Of a DNA stretch of 64,000 nt, positions 42,116-52,600 are shown in pieces (positions within the stretch are counted from its first letter, which is position 1; every line of letters starts with the position of its first letter). The notes beneath the pieces are model-generated. The model did not search any database. It worked only from the letters and a program-made list of their open reading frames with translations, and was not told the DNA's origin. A program made the position numbers and the translations under genes. Source of the DNA: Phytophthora sp. 'mugwort' (lineage: Eukaryota > Oomycota > Peronosporomycetes > Peronosporales > Peronosporaceae). The stretch spans positions 1,364,001 through 1,428,000 of the forward strand of contig JAUCEF010000002.1 in NCBI GenBank assembly GCA_033558025.1. Reading direction: 5' to 3'.

Positions 42116-43180
42116 TTATGATCCGTTTCGACAAATTGGTGGTTTGTCCAGGCAGTAAATTCGGAAAGCTGCTAACGCGTGGATGATCGCGAGAAGTTCT
42201 TGCTGCTGTGTCGGGTAGTTCAATTCTGCGGACTTCATCTTGCGACTGGTGTAGGCAATTCGTCGCTCCACACCGTCGATGACTTGGAAGAGAACGCCAG
42301 CGACAGCGAATTTGCTTGCATACGTACGCAGATGCATAGACTTTGTGAAGTCGAGCAAGTGCAGTACTGGTGGGTTGCACAAGCGTCGTTTCAATTCTTT
42401 GAAGTTTCTCAGCTGCTCATCGCTGAACTGGACCTTTGCATTATGCTTGGTCTTTTTTCAATAAAATAAACATGGTCGCTGTCAGCGATGCGTACTCTGG
42501 ACAAACCGTTGACACATATCCTGTTAAAACCCAGAAACCTGTGAAGCTCTTCTTGAGTTCGTGGAATCGGCCAATTCTTGATCGTTTGTACTTTGTCAGG
42601 TCCCATTCGGACACCATTGCGTCCTACGAAATCTCCAAGGCACGGAATCTCTTCGGCACAGAAGACATTTCGCGAGTTGTACATACTGCTTGTTGTCTCG
42701 CAAGATGTTCAAGGTCTTACGCAAAGTGTTCAAGTGCTCATTGACGTCGCGTGATTTGGTGCAGATATAAATATCGTCGTAAAATGATATGTTCTGTTTC
42801 AACCCTTGGAACAGTTCTGACGTCAGATGATGCATTGTTACGGGTGCATTGCACACACCCATCAGCAGGACAAGATATTCCCAGAGTCCGTTAGGGGCTT
42901 GGAACGCTGTATACTTGATGTCATCCTTGCGCATGCCCACTTGATAATACGCGCACATCAAGTCCATCGTGGAAAAGAAGTAGGCTCTGGCTATCACGTC
43001 CAGGATATCCTCCTTTCGTGTCATCGGGATACTTTGTCGTATGGTGTTCGAGTTCAAATATCGGTAATCATGTACGATCCGCCATTCGACTGGTTTCCGA
43101 ACACAGAACGTCGGCGCCGCGTGAGGACTAATGCTGGGTCTGATAAGTTTCTTCGCAACCATCTCTTCGACCCATTTCAC
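42116..43180 (-). pseudogene. Gypsy reverse transcriptase and RNase H
   Basis: The RT block (43180-42600) shows WRIVHDYRYLNSNTIRQ, FFSTMDLMCAYYQVGM and FYDDIYICTKS, the catalytic YxDD equivalent being FYDD. A frameshift near 42610 precedes LGDFVGRNGVRMGPDKV. RNase H-like sequence (ASKFAVAGVLFQ, RRIAYTSRKMKSAE) follows to 42116. Confidence 0.85.
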
Positions 43181-43184
43181 GATC

Positions 43185-44411
43185 TCACGTTGCTGCTCCG
43201 GCGACTGTCGCCATTGTTTGTCTATACATGGCGAGATTTGGATCTTTCACATCGATCCTGTGCTCTATGGCACACTTTCCTGGTAATCCTTCTGGGAGTT
43301 CAGCACGACACACTGTGTCCTTATACTCCTGAAAAAGTTCGTAGGCTGGGTTTGTTCGAAAACTCTCCCAGTCTGTTTCCAAGTAACGTTTGGCTTTCTC
43401 ACTTCCAACATTATCTGGTTGATCTCGTCGCTGAAAGGACTTAGCGACGTTCTTGATCGTTTCGTTCGGCAAAACTATCATGAAGTCTGGTTCATCGGGA
43501 GTCTTCGTCTTGATCCTCAGGAATTTCCGCAATTTCTTTCGCGTGATGAACTTCGTCTGTACGCCACGTTCATCCACAACACCTATCGTGAACATCTTAT
43601 CGATGATAATGTTCTTGTCCCGGGTTCGACTGCTGTCATCAGCACGCTCGACACCCATATCTCGAGATGACGTCTCATCGTCTCGAATTACTGGACTCTC
43701 TCCAGTTAATTCTTCCCTTGGCTGCCCGCGGACAGCCCTTGGGACACTACTCCGCGCAGTTTCACGAACAAGGTTGGCTGATGACTTCACATCCGTTTCC
43801 CGCACGGCACCTCGACAGGATTCGGGTCTTTTCGCCGAAAGGTCTTTCACCTCGACAGATCTCCGAAGCCCGGAGGCAATCACCGGTCCGCCTTCCTCGA
43901 TCAGTACATCGGCTTCACTTGCTCGCTTGGCTCGCTGAGGCTTTGGAATAGTTCCTTCGATCGTGCGACTTCTCCAATTTATCGCTGGCTGCATATCCTC
44001 AAAGAATGGTATTCCGAGAATGCAGTCAAATTCATCAGGGATCGCGTATACGACGGCATTCGTACGTCTCGTTCAACTCTGGTATCTTAATGTCTAACGA
44101 CAACACTTCGAGTGCCTCCACGACGATCTTATTATCTCCAAGTTTGACACGGATATTCTTGTCACTGAACTTGTGGTCTTGAACTCGTGCTCCTTGACCC
44201 ATTTTCTCGATACGTAAATTGAGGTAGCACCACAATCCAGCAGCATACTTTTGGTCTTGAGACACGTGTTCTTCACGGTGACATCTCCACTCATGGTGAA
44301 CAGTGGACGTGACTTGTACACTAGAGGGTTTTCGCACAGAATGTTAAGGTTGATATTGTCAAGCTTAACTGTTCCGGCTACTCTCTCGACCACGCCAGAA
44401 CCCTCTTCCAC
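43185..44411 (-). pseudogene. Gypsy protease and linker region
   Basis: The retropepsin motif near 44250 reads LLDCGATSIYVSRKW, with Cys in place of the usual Ser or Thr after the catalytic Asp. A charged linker (43994-43185) follows and leads to the RT. Confidence 0.7.
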
Positions 44412-45236
44412 TGACGCGGTTTTTCGTTTCCCTGCTTGGCTTGCTCCTTCTTCTAAGAAAAGCAGTCGGCCTTGATGTGGCCTGGTTTCTTACAGAAGAA
44501 TAAAGTACAGCTTTCACTGCCTTTGGGTTTCGAGCTCGGCTTAAAGCGACCTTTTCCACGGAATGGTTTGGTCTGCCTCTTGCTCCCTTGGCTGTTTTCA
44601 TGGTAGCTCGAACCCTTTTTCTTCTGTTGGCGAACTTGGCGTTCGCGTACGTCTTCCACGAAGTGCGTGACTTCATACTTGATGGCCAAATCCATGGGCA
44701 TCGCTCAGCGTCTCAGGATTCTCGGGCTTGACATAGCTGCGAGTCCGAGGTTTGAGGCCATTCGCGTAGCACAGTACTTGGTCGAGCACGCTCATTCCTT
44801 CAACACCGAGGATGAGAGCCGAGTACTCACCGTTGTACGTCTCGATGTCTCCGACTTGCCTGAGGCGCTGTAGCTTCCCTCGTAACACCGACTGGTAGTT
44901 CGACACCTCGAAGTGTTGGAGCACATGCTCACGGAAAATTCCCCACGTGTGCTCCTCGCTTCGCCTTGTCGATGACCAGTGTAGGAACCATCCGGAGGCC
45001 GGCTCCTCCATCGCCGACCCGGCGATTCCAGGCAGACGAGTGCTCGTGTCTTCAATCACGATGTTGTTAATGCGGCAGGCGTTTTCAATTTGCTCCCCTC
45101 TCTTGCTTGTGGACTTGGGCAGGTTGGTTAACACGCGCGTGCGCTCTGCCATCGCTTGGTTGAGCCGGTCAATCTCAGCGCGTAGCTGAGCGTTCGTTGA
45201 CAGCATGGGCTTCTTGTAAGGGGCTGTGACCAACAA
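44365..45236 (-). pseudogene. Gypsy gag
   Basis: The frame starts at 45236 and contains a capsid-like helical region (WGIFREHVLQHFEV, LRGKLQRLRQVGDIETYNGE). A shift near 44690 precedes a basic region and a zinc knuckle read CTLFFCKKPGHIKADC near 44460-44510. Confidence 0.75.
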
Positions 45237-45243
45237 GTGCTAC

Positions 45244-45433
45244 CAGTATTTCTTGCGCGAGGAGAGCTTGGGGGAGGGCGGCACAAATCTTGAAGTTCCG
45301 TCCCCCGTAGTTCAGACGGATGGAGGCCGCGTGGCCTCCTGAATCGCCCTACGTCTGCTTTGTATTGATTTTACTATCTAGTATAATATTGCTAAGATAA
45401 ACTTATTTAGACTACCTGATAGCCCTGATACAG
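45244..45433 (-). repeat. Gypsy 5' LTR
   Basis: Partner of 40245-40434. In element orientation it begins near TGTATCAGGGCTATC and ends next to the primer-binding-like TGGTAGCACTTG. Confidence 0.8.
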
Positions 45434-46030
45434 TCTACCCGTGGCGCCCCTGTCCGCAGCCGATCTCACGCAGATCATGGAGACCAAGAGCAAGCTCGCC
45501 TTCGCCAAGGCGCTGCAGCGGATCGCGCTGATGGCCTGTTATACCTGCAGCCAGCGCTGCGGGCCGACTGGGCGACCCTTAGGCTGACGTCGCGTATCCG
45601 ATCTATTCCTACAGAGGGCAATTGGATTTACTTTAGGCGAGCGGGCCAGGGGTTCACCTTCCGCGTCGTCATGCAGGAGTTTAGAAACGCCCGTCACATG
45701 GGCAAGACCTACGTTGAAGTGAGTCACCAGCTGGCGTTTGTGTTCAGCATGTGGTTGAAGCTGCTGCAGCGGCTGCGCACCCGCGTAGAGCATATTTTTA
45801 TTTGGTCATTTAAACGTGGGTCATTACCCACGTCAGTTCACGCAATAGCTTAGCGCGGCGATTGCCTCGCATATTCGAGGCGTACACAGGTCGCCACTGA
45901 CCGTGAATAATCTCAGACACATCCATTAGAGCGACATGCAGCGCTCAGCGGAGTACCAGGGGATGACCGTCCGCGAGAGGGAATGCGCACATTCACGCCT
46001 TCTCCAGCCACCTAACGGGGATCGCTTACA
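45434..46030 (+). pseudogene. Tyrosine recombinase/integrase catalytic domain, broken
   Basis: A plus-strand frame after the LTR reads PLSAADLTQIMETKSKLAFA then ALQRIALMACYT. Read across a frameshift, an L-P-LRADWATLRL text carries the first catalytic Arg. The beta-hairpin block FRNARHMGKTYVEVSHQLA supplies the Lys. Near 45908-45990 a NNLRHI motif and a downstream RERE-AHS motif resemble the second Arg/His set. This layout fits tyrosine recombinases of Crypton-like and virus-like elements, which integrate circular DNA. The final Tyr is not clearly visible. Stops near 45590, 45715 and 45925 disable it. Confidence 0.6.
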
Positions 46031-46360
46031 ATCGTGTTCGGTGATCACCTTTTCTTCAGATGGCGACCAGGTGTGACCTGGGGCTGACTAGGTCCGACGA
46101 TTGCTGCGCAGATGACACTAGATCGTGTGTGGATACCTTTTCTTAGGATGACCAGATGACTGTTCTGGTCATTGATATTAAAGGGAAAAAATAAAGGGAG
46201 GGGGGTACCCCCCCTAGGAGAATGGAATAATGTCATGCGTTGACCAGCCTGGTCACTCTGGTATCAGTTGAAACTACATTCAGCTCGCTCCTGGAGCAGT
46301 CTCGTCACACGCGAGCGGTTATGGTCAGCCTGGTCAGTGCCTGGTCACGTCAGTCTTTCG
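46031..46360. repeat. Cluster of GACCAG/CTGGTC motifs
   Basis: The hexamer GACCAG or its complement CTGGTC occurs about eight times in 330 bp, several as facing pairs (GACCAGCCTGGTC, GACCAGATGACTGTTCTGGTC). A 16-bp perfect palindrome, AGGGGGGTACCCCCCT, lies near 46200-46216. No gene is visible. Confidence 0.5.
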
Positions 46361-46529
46361 GAGATCCAGATGTACCCATAGGAGATCAATGTACAGATGC
46401 AACGCCTGTTTTCTATCAAATTGAAGATGGATTTAAGTGCTGAAGCTTTTGTGTCTGCTTAGGGTACTGAATCTAGTTCAGGGTTGAGGATGTTGCCAGT
46501 CTCAAAAAAAAAGGATCGCCTCCACTAGC

Positions 46530-46776
46530 ATGGTATCCAGTGAAATCACATGCGGTGACCGCGCACGAGGCAACTGCAGACAGTCTTGCCCGAGCCCCTT
46601 CAATGCGCTCTCTCCACGCAAAACTCTGTTGATTGTGGCCTTACTCGGTGGTTTGGGAAGCCCGAATGCCTTCCAGCCCACGTGGCGATCTCCTTCAGTG
46701 GCGAGTGCGCCTGCGTTGTAGAGACAGCCGCGCGCATGGCGAGTTTCTGTGCCTTAGTCAAGCGCCTCGATTCCAT
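46530..46776 (-). pseudogene. Pogo/Tigger-like transposase N-terminal fragment
   Basis: A minus-strand frame from 46776 reads MESRRLTKAQKLAMRAAVST and a SPLKEIATWA helix. After a 1-nt shift it gives AFGLPKPPSKATINRVLRGE. This is the CENP-B/pogo type helix-turn-helix with a PP linker before the recognition helix. Nothing of the DDE domain follows. It is a short remnant. Confidence 0.5.
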
Positions 46777-46996
46777 CTTTGCGGCATCTCTGACGTGTGA
46801 AGAGCTAAATCATGTACTGTATGCCCGTTGATAAGCCTTAGCTTTTCTGTCGAGCCAGTCGGCGCTCCCTGTCGCTCAGGTAGACTTGAGAATTGTAGCG
46901 GAGGTGGGATGGGAAGTGTCAGCCATTACGTTAAAGTTTATATATTATGAGATTTTTTATCAAGAAGGAACTGGGCTCATTTCAGAATATCCCCCA
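46777..46996. other. Spacer, no gene
   Basis: AT-rich upstream sequence of the Crinkler-like frame (46915-46960 is almost pure A/T) and a plausible promoter. No repeat was identified. Confidence 0.3.
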
Positions 46997-48170
46997 ATGG
47001 CACCAAGAAATGACGAGCCAGTCTCCGCGCCGCCGTCGCCCCCCCCCCCCCCCCATGAGCAGACACCCGCGCCGCCGAGCTGGCCAAGGTTGTACCCACG
47101 CCCGCTAATGAGGGCGCAACCACCGTTGGCCTGATGTTCCTGTACAAAACAAGGTCCGCTTCTGCGACGACGTGAGCTCGGACTTTCGCGTGGGAAGGCT
47201 ACGCGAGAGGATTAAGGAGGTGCTCAAACTCGACGTGGACGCGGTGAACATCCATTTGTACAGCCTCGTGGGCGAGAACGGCACGTGGCCAGATGAGGTG
47301 GAGACGTTAAGGTGAAAGGGCGCGAGCTCCGGTACGCGCATTGGGTCGCGATGCAATTCATGCGGCCAGGCGACGATGGCTCGATGCACTTCCGTGTTGA
47401 GGTCGAGGCTAAGGACGAACCAGAGGAGGAGTCAAGTGCCGATGCATGGGAGTCCGACGAGAGCGAAGCTGAATCAGTGGCAGCTAATTTCAACGCGAGC
47501 TGCGTAGTGCCACGCACTGTCGGCCTAAAGCGCACATTGGAGCCCAAGCGGATGGAGTTCAGCAAGTTCACGGACACGCAGACAAGGCGTATGTTCGTAG
47601 GCTGAAGAAGACCAAGTACGAGCTGCCTGCCGCCACGTTGCCGGACGGCGTTATGCAAGGTATCCGCGAAGACTACACGAGGCATCTCCGGACAATGGGC
47701 AAGCCCTGGGATAAGAACGAGGCCACTAAGCGGTTGTCCATCCAGTCCGTGGTTAGAGCGTTGCGTGGACGCTGTGAACCTCCTCCACCCGGACGCACCC
47801 AAGCTTGGCCTGGAGCTGGAGCTAGACATCAAATCGTTTGATCTCAACGCGTCGGACAAGGCAGATTTCGTGATCACCAAGCCGCATGGTGATCATCATC
47901 GAGGTTAAGAAGTGCGACATTGAGAAGGGAAAGCACCAGACCCTTGCAATGACGGAGGCGCTCCGCTACATTAACAACATTGTGAACCGGAAGTGGAGCA
48001 GTATCAAGGCGATCTGCACAGACTTCCAAAGCTGGCTGTTCATCGAGCGAGACTCCACTACTCTCCGAAGCACCAACATGGGCGTCGGGTACAATTCCAA
48101 GTAGGAGAACTTCTTCCCAGAGGACATCTCCCTATCTGCGAGATGCTGTACGCCATGCTGCTAGACCCCT
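46997..48170 (+). pseudogene. Crinkler-like protein with PD-(D/E)XK nuclease domain, broken
   Basis: A start at 46997 (MAPRNDEPVSAPP) leads into a run of 14 C at about 47041-47054, a likely slippage site, after which the frame changes. A header of ubiquitin-like look follows (DFRVGRLRERIKEVLKLDVD, then IHLYSLVGENGTWP), comparable with Crinkler N-terminal domains. A linker and a KRTLEPKRMEFSKFTD segment come next. The C-terminal domain carries DKADFVIT and MVIIIEVKK plus a downstream Gln, the D, ExK and Q set of PD-(D/E)XK nucleases. Stops and shifts at 47314, 47604 and 47880 break it. Crinklers are oomycete effectors and host proteins; a viral resolvase-like origin is also possible given the neighbours. 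It is cut by the foldback at 48171. Confidence 0.5.
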
Positions 48171-48292
48171 ATAACTTTTTTTTAAATCTTTGGCCGCGTC
48201 CCATCGAGAACATTTGGTCACGTCCCAGACAAGCAGACAAAGATGGCAGAGGTGGAGACTCCCCAGATCCTGTCCAACCCAGCAGATCTACC
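48171..48292 (+). repeat. Foldback left arm (TTC4 5' end, plus orientation)
   Basis: Reads towards the loop as leader, ATG at 48243 and the codons MAEVETPQILSNPADLP, then leaves the gene sequence at 48293. Confidence 0.85.
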
Positions 48293-48399
48293 GCCGCAAC
48301 TGTGTTGCGTGAAGGGTTTTTCTAAAAACCTCGAGGTTTTTCTTGCTTGAATTGAGGCCTGACATGTCCTATGTTGCATGTTGCCTGTTGGCCAGGTGC

Positions 48400-48838
48400 T
48401 CAATCACCGTGTCTTGCTCGCCGAAAAAACTGCACAAAGTCTGACGTGCCGTGCTGGTCATAGAGGAAGAGCACAGGCCAGTACATGTTGCCACTCTCAG
48501 GGTCCAAGTCGGCCTTGCCTTCGTACTGGCGCACGCGCTCGTCGTCTACCAGAGCGCGGCCCACACGCACGCCGCGAGCAGCACAGAGCTTGCGGTACTT
48601 GTCCGTGGCGGCACGGCGATTTCATGCGTTCTCTCTCGTGCTTCAGCTTCTCGACACGAAGCTCCTCCACAAGCCTACGCCCCTCCGCCTGCAGCTGCAG
48701 CAGCAGCTTGTTCTCTGGGTCACGTTTGAGTCCTTCCTCGCAGTATCGCAGGGTATCGGCCGGCTTGCGCAGCATCCTAGAGGCCTGCGGTAAATCTGCT
48801 GGGTTGGACAGGATCTGGGGAGTCTCCACCTCTGCCAT
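48400..48838 (-). pseudogene. TTC4/CNS1-like co-chaperone fragment
   Basis: From 48838 the minus strand gives MAEVETPQILSNPADLPQAS. It then jumps to TLRYCEEGLKRDPENKLLLQ, the last TPR helix, and the coiled AEGRRLVEELRVEKLKHERE. After frameshifts it reads P-ESGNMYWPVLFLYDQHGTSDF and EQDTVIEHLAN, the Wheel-type C-terminal domain of TTC4/Cns1. Most of the TPR domain is deleted. TTC4 is an Hsp90/Hsp70 co-chaperone, so a functional gene is expected elsewhere in the genome. This copy cannot work. Confidence 0.7.
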
Positions 48839-48912
48839 CTTTGTCTGCTTGTCTGGGACGTGACCAAATGTTCTCGATGGGACGCGGCCAAAGATTTAAA
48901 AAAAAAAGTTAT
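48787..48912 (-). repeat. Foldback right arm (TTC4 5' end, minus orientation)
   Basis: Reverse complement of the left arm from the ATAACTTTT outer edge to ACCGC. Its outer flank is GGACTTTTCG, unlike the left flank. Confidence 0.85.
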
Positions 48913-50472
48913 GGACTTTTCGATCATTCCAGAATTTCCCGCACAGCACGCAGATCGACCCCAGCACGCAGATTGACCCCGCACGCAAGATGGCATCAAG
49001 ACCCCGTTCCGACAGCTCCTGCCCCGAAGAAGATAGAGCCGAGCGCCGCAAGCGCCAAATGGAGGAGCGCATGAAGCTGTAGCAGACTACGGTGGAAGAT
49101 TGCGAGGACCAAGCGGCCAAGAAGAAGAAGCTGAAGAAAGGCAAGCAGTTAGGTGTGGTGTGCGGTTACCCAGGATGATCGGCGGGGGTGTTCGGCTGCT
49201 CGTCAGACTGGGGCAAGCATTTCAACCGCCACCATTTGCAGCGTGGAAAGAAATTCAGTAAGGAGGAGCACCGTGACGTCTACGAGTGGGCGGTAGACGA
49301 CTATCGCCTACAGAGCAACTCCAACATGATGCAGCGAATGCTGGCGTACAGGCTCAATGCCTTCTTCGACACAGAGAACATCACGGATGAGCTGAAGGGC
49401 ATGACGGCCAGGATGGTGAGCATGGAGGCTAAGATGGCGAGTATGGAAGCCAAGAAGACGAATACGGCGGGCACACCGGGGAGCACCATGCCTGACACGG
49501 AGCGCATTATTGACAGCATGGAAAGCCACTTCGGAGATATAGTGGAGGAGCTTAAGGACCAGCAATCTCGTCAGGTGAACAACATATACGATGCGCTGAA
49601 GAAGGACGTCGAGAGTAAGGTTGCCGACGCCATACCTCCGTCCAAGTCATCGGGCAAGTCATCGAGCAAGTCATCGCGCTAAGCAGCGTCGCCACCACGA
49701 TGAGCAGACCACCGCGAAGAGGAAAGTTGCCAAGCAATCGTTGTGTCGCAGTCCAGCGTGCATGAGTGACAGCAAGGAGCAAGACCTGACCGTGGACACC
49801 AGCCTCGACTACGACACGGAGCCATCTGTACCCGTAGTGAAGGAGGCACCCGCTTCTGCGGTGACCAAGCCTGTCATACCAGATTCGAATGATGAGGGGG
49901 ATACGCGGCCTCTTTAACTTGAAGACGAGGAGGAGTACGTCCCTGAGAAGGTATCCGACGACGTGAGTGACCACCCTAAGCAGCGTAAGTCGGGGAAGCA
50001 GCTCCAAGCAGCCCGAGCAGCAGCACCTTTGGCAAATCGGGCTAGAAGCCTGAAAGCTGCAGGTACAGTTGACATGTGCGAGAAGGCGAAAACTGAGTAC
50101 AACGAAGCCAAGTATGCGTGCGTGAAGATCAATGCGGAGCTTGCTAGCCTCCACGAGGAAGGGAAGGCGGCACCTGCTGAGCGGAAGGAGGCGTCGCGGA
50201 ACAAGATCAAAGAGGCAACAGCGAGAATGAGAAGGCGCCCTCGAGCTGGAGAATGATTCATGTGCTAATGAAGCCAAGGATTGCAGCCCCCCCCAGCAGG
50301 GGTCGGGAAAAAATAATTGCAATACAGTAAGTAACTGATTTTTGGGATTGTAATTTTATTATTGGATTTGGCCAGGTCCAATACAATACCAAATTGCCCC
50401 AATTATTGGCAATAAATATGGCAAAAGGTGCGATTGACTGGCCACTGAAGCCCACCAGCAGATCATCACTCG

Positions 50473-52134
50473 ATGACTCCACAGGGCACCGATGATGACA
50501 CCACTGATGGAGTTCTCCACACCACATCCACGCCCAACCGACAGCGACTGCTAGGAATGCTCTCAGAGCTGCCTCTCCCGGCAATCCCGCTCGGCACTGA
50601 GGCCACAAACCAACTTCCAACTAGCTACAATAATCTCCAACAAGCATCTTGCTACCTTCTTCTTCGCTTCGCTCGGCCAAGGACAGTTCCACTGTAACCT
50701 GTGCGGCAACAAACGCAAACAAGTGACTGGATCCGGCTACTCCAACCTGATGGCGCACCTGGCTGGAAAGCATACTGGCTACGAGGATCAGTACGTTTCA
50801 CACCTCAGCAACTCAAGCCGTCCTCTCCAAGCGTTTGGCTTCGTAGCCGAGGGAACTAGCCATCTATTCTAGTGGAACCGGTGGATTATCGAGAGGAACT
50901 TGCCTGTCCACGAGGTCGAGGATGTGCTCACTCGATCGATGAGCAAGTTGCGATCCGTCAGTGCGAAGGCTGTGAAGAAGTGCATGGGAGGCATCGCTAT
51001 CGAAGTCGGCAAGTTGCTCGAGAAGGAGCTGGGAACGCTCTTCGGCCTGATGATCGACGGCTGGTCACATGCTGGCGTGCATTACGTCGCCCTATATGCT
51101 GTTTACGTGCTGGATGGAAAGCTTCGCCTTCCGCTGTTAGGCATATCACTGCTTGCAGATAGAACGCAGACTGCCGATGCTCACATCCAGCTGTTCGAGA
51201 ACCTTCTCGACGTCTACGAAAGACCACGGACATGGTGGGGTTCCTGGTTGGCGACAACTGTAGCACCAACCTATGCATTGCGAACAAGATGGGCGTGCCT
51301 CTGGTTGGGTGCGCCAGCCACCGGTTTAACCTGGTTGTTACAAGTTCCTGGTGCCGTACGAGGACGCGCTGGACGAAGTGAATACGCTCATGGTTGCGCT
51401 GCGGAACGAAAACAACTTTGCGGAGCTGAAGAAGAACACAGAGCTCAACCCCATCAAGCGGAATGTCACTCGCTGCTCGTCAACGTTTGAGATGGTACAG
51501 CGGTACATCCGGATTCGTGCCGAGATCAAGAAGGTCGAAGCAGTTGAAGAACTGATCCCAACGGGTGCAAAGCACCGAAAGTTGGTCGCCTTGTTCGAGC
51601 ATCTGAAGAAGTTCAACAGCATCTGCAAGCGACTACAGCGTGACGACACTGATATGGCAGAGGTCCGCCTCACGTTCGATGCCCTTGTCGCAGAGTATCC
51701 TGTTATGGCAGAACATCTCAAGTCGACGGCTAAGATCGTCCACACACCCGCTTTTGAGTCCGGAGCCGTCAAGGTGATCGCTGGCACTGCTCTCTCTTCG
51801 TCGGAAGACAGCTGCGTTGAAGCGGTTTGAAGTGGCGCTGCCAACCGGTAAGAAGCGAACAGAGCGCGAAGAGGACTATGCATCGTTGATCCTTCAAGGC
51901 AAGGGTAAGAAGCGCAAGCACTCCTCAAGTTCGCCCAGTTACTCGCCGGTGGTGAGCAAGGTTCCTCCAACGTCAAACACTGTCGAGAGACTGTTTTCGC
52001 AATGCAAGCTCGTAATGACCCCAAAGCGGCGCTCCATGCTTCCGGCGAACTTCGAGCAGCTTTCGTTTCTTCGGGCCAACAGCATGTGGGACGTGACAAC
52101 CTTAGCTCGTATATGCAGCGACAGTAGCAGCTAG
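50473..52134 (+). pseudogene. hAT transposase, copy 2, broken
   Basis: It has the same domain order as copy 1: MTPQGTDDDTT start, a frameshift near 50650, and a BED zinc finger (CNLCGNKRKQ, HLAGKH at 50690-50775). A TAG at 50870 and LFGLMIDGWSHAG follow, then a frameshift near 51228 before [14 protein letters not shown] further shift near 51338 precedes [13 protein letters not shown], and a stop at 51828 precedes the C-terminal SNTVERLFSQCKLVMTP dimerisation block. Every one of these lesions is also in copy 1, so the parent was already defective when both copies moved and a trans-acting transposase must have been used. Confidence 0.87.
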
Positions 52135-52600
52135 CTTTGTAATCTATAATACAATTGCTCGCGCTTACACCTACATTCCTTGTTATTTATGGTATGACTA
52201 TGTTGTCGTGGTATATCTTCAGAGCTATCTTCAAACGCTAAAATGAATCGTAACATTGTTGCTCCATACTTCAGCTATACCTTTCGGGCCTTCCGATGCT
52301 TAGAACATCATTATTGAAGGAGGAGAAGCACTTCGCAACCGGTCGGTAGCTGTCGTTGACTGTATTACCTTCTGAAACGAATAGGGCAGAGTATCATCTT
52401 AGCTATATGTGGTGTCGATTTGGCATCGATAAAAATAAATTTTGACAAGCCGACAACGCGGTTGGATAAAAATATATCGATCAAAATATCCGCCTAAAAT
52501 AATACTATTAGCCAGTAAAATCGCTGCAATGTATTTAGAGTCGCATCACTTCAACATAGCTTCAACCATGATGCTCCAGCAGTGTACTTCGCAATTTGCA

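Larger units (their letters stand above)
40245..45433 (-). mobile_element. Ty3/gypsy LTR retrotransposon, decayed
   Basis: Two direct repeats of about 190 bp (40245-40434 and 45244-45433) flank about 4.8 kb of minus-strand coding sequence in the order gag, protease, RT, RNase H, integrase, the gypsy order. A TGGTAGCACTTG next to the inner edge of the 5' LTR is a plausible primer-binding site. LTR identity by eye is roughly 85-90 percent, so this is an old insertion. No clear 5-bp target duplication could be fixed because the left edge carries a 20-bp tandem duplication. Confidence 0.85.
48171..48912. mobile_element. Foldback insertion carrying a TTC4 gene fragment
   Basis: Arms of about 122 bp (48171-48292 and 48787-48912) are inverted copies with one clear mismatch and a different A/T run length. 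Each arm starts ATAACTTTTTTTT and holds about 80 bp of upstream sequence plus the first 17 codons of a TTC4-like gene (MAEVETPQILSNPADLP). The loop (48293-48786) contains more of the same gene. The insertion splits the virus-like coding region. No target duplication is evident. Transcription across it would give a strong hairpin. Confidence 0.75.
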
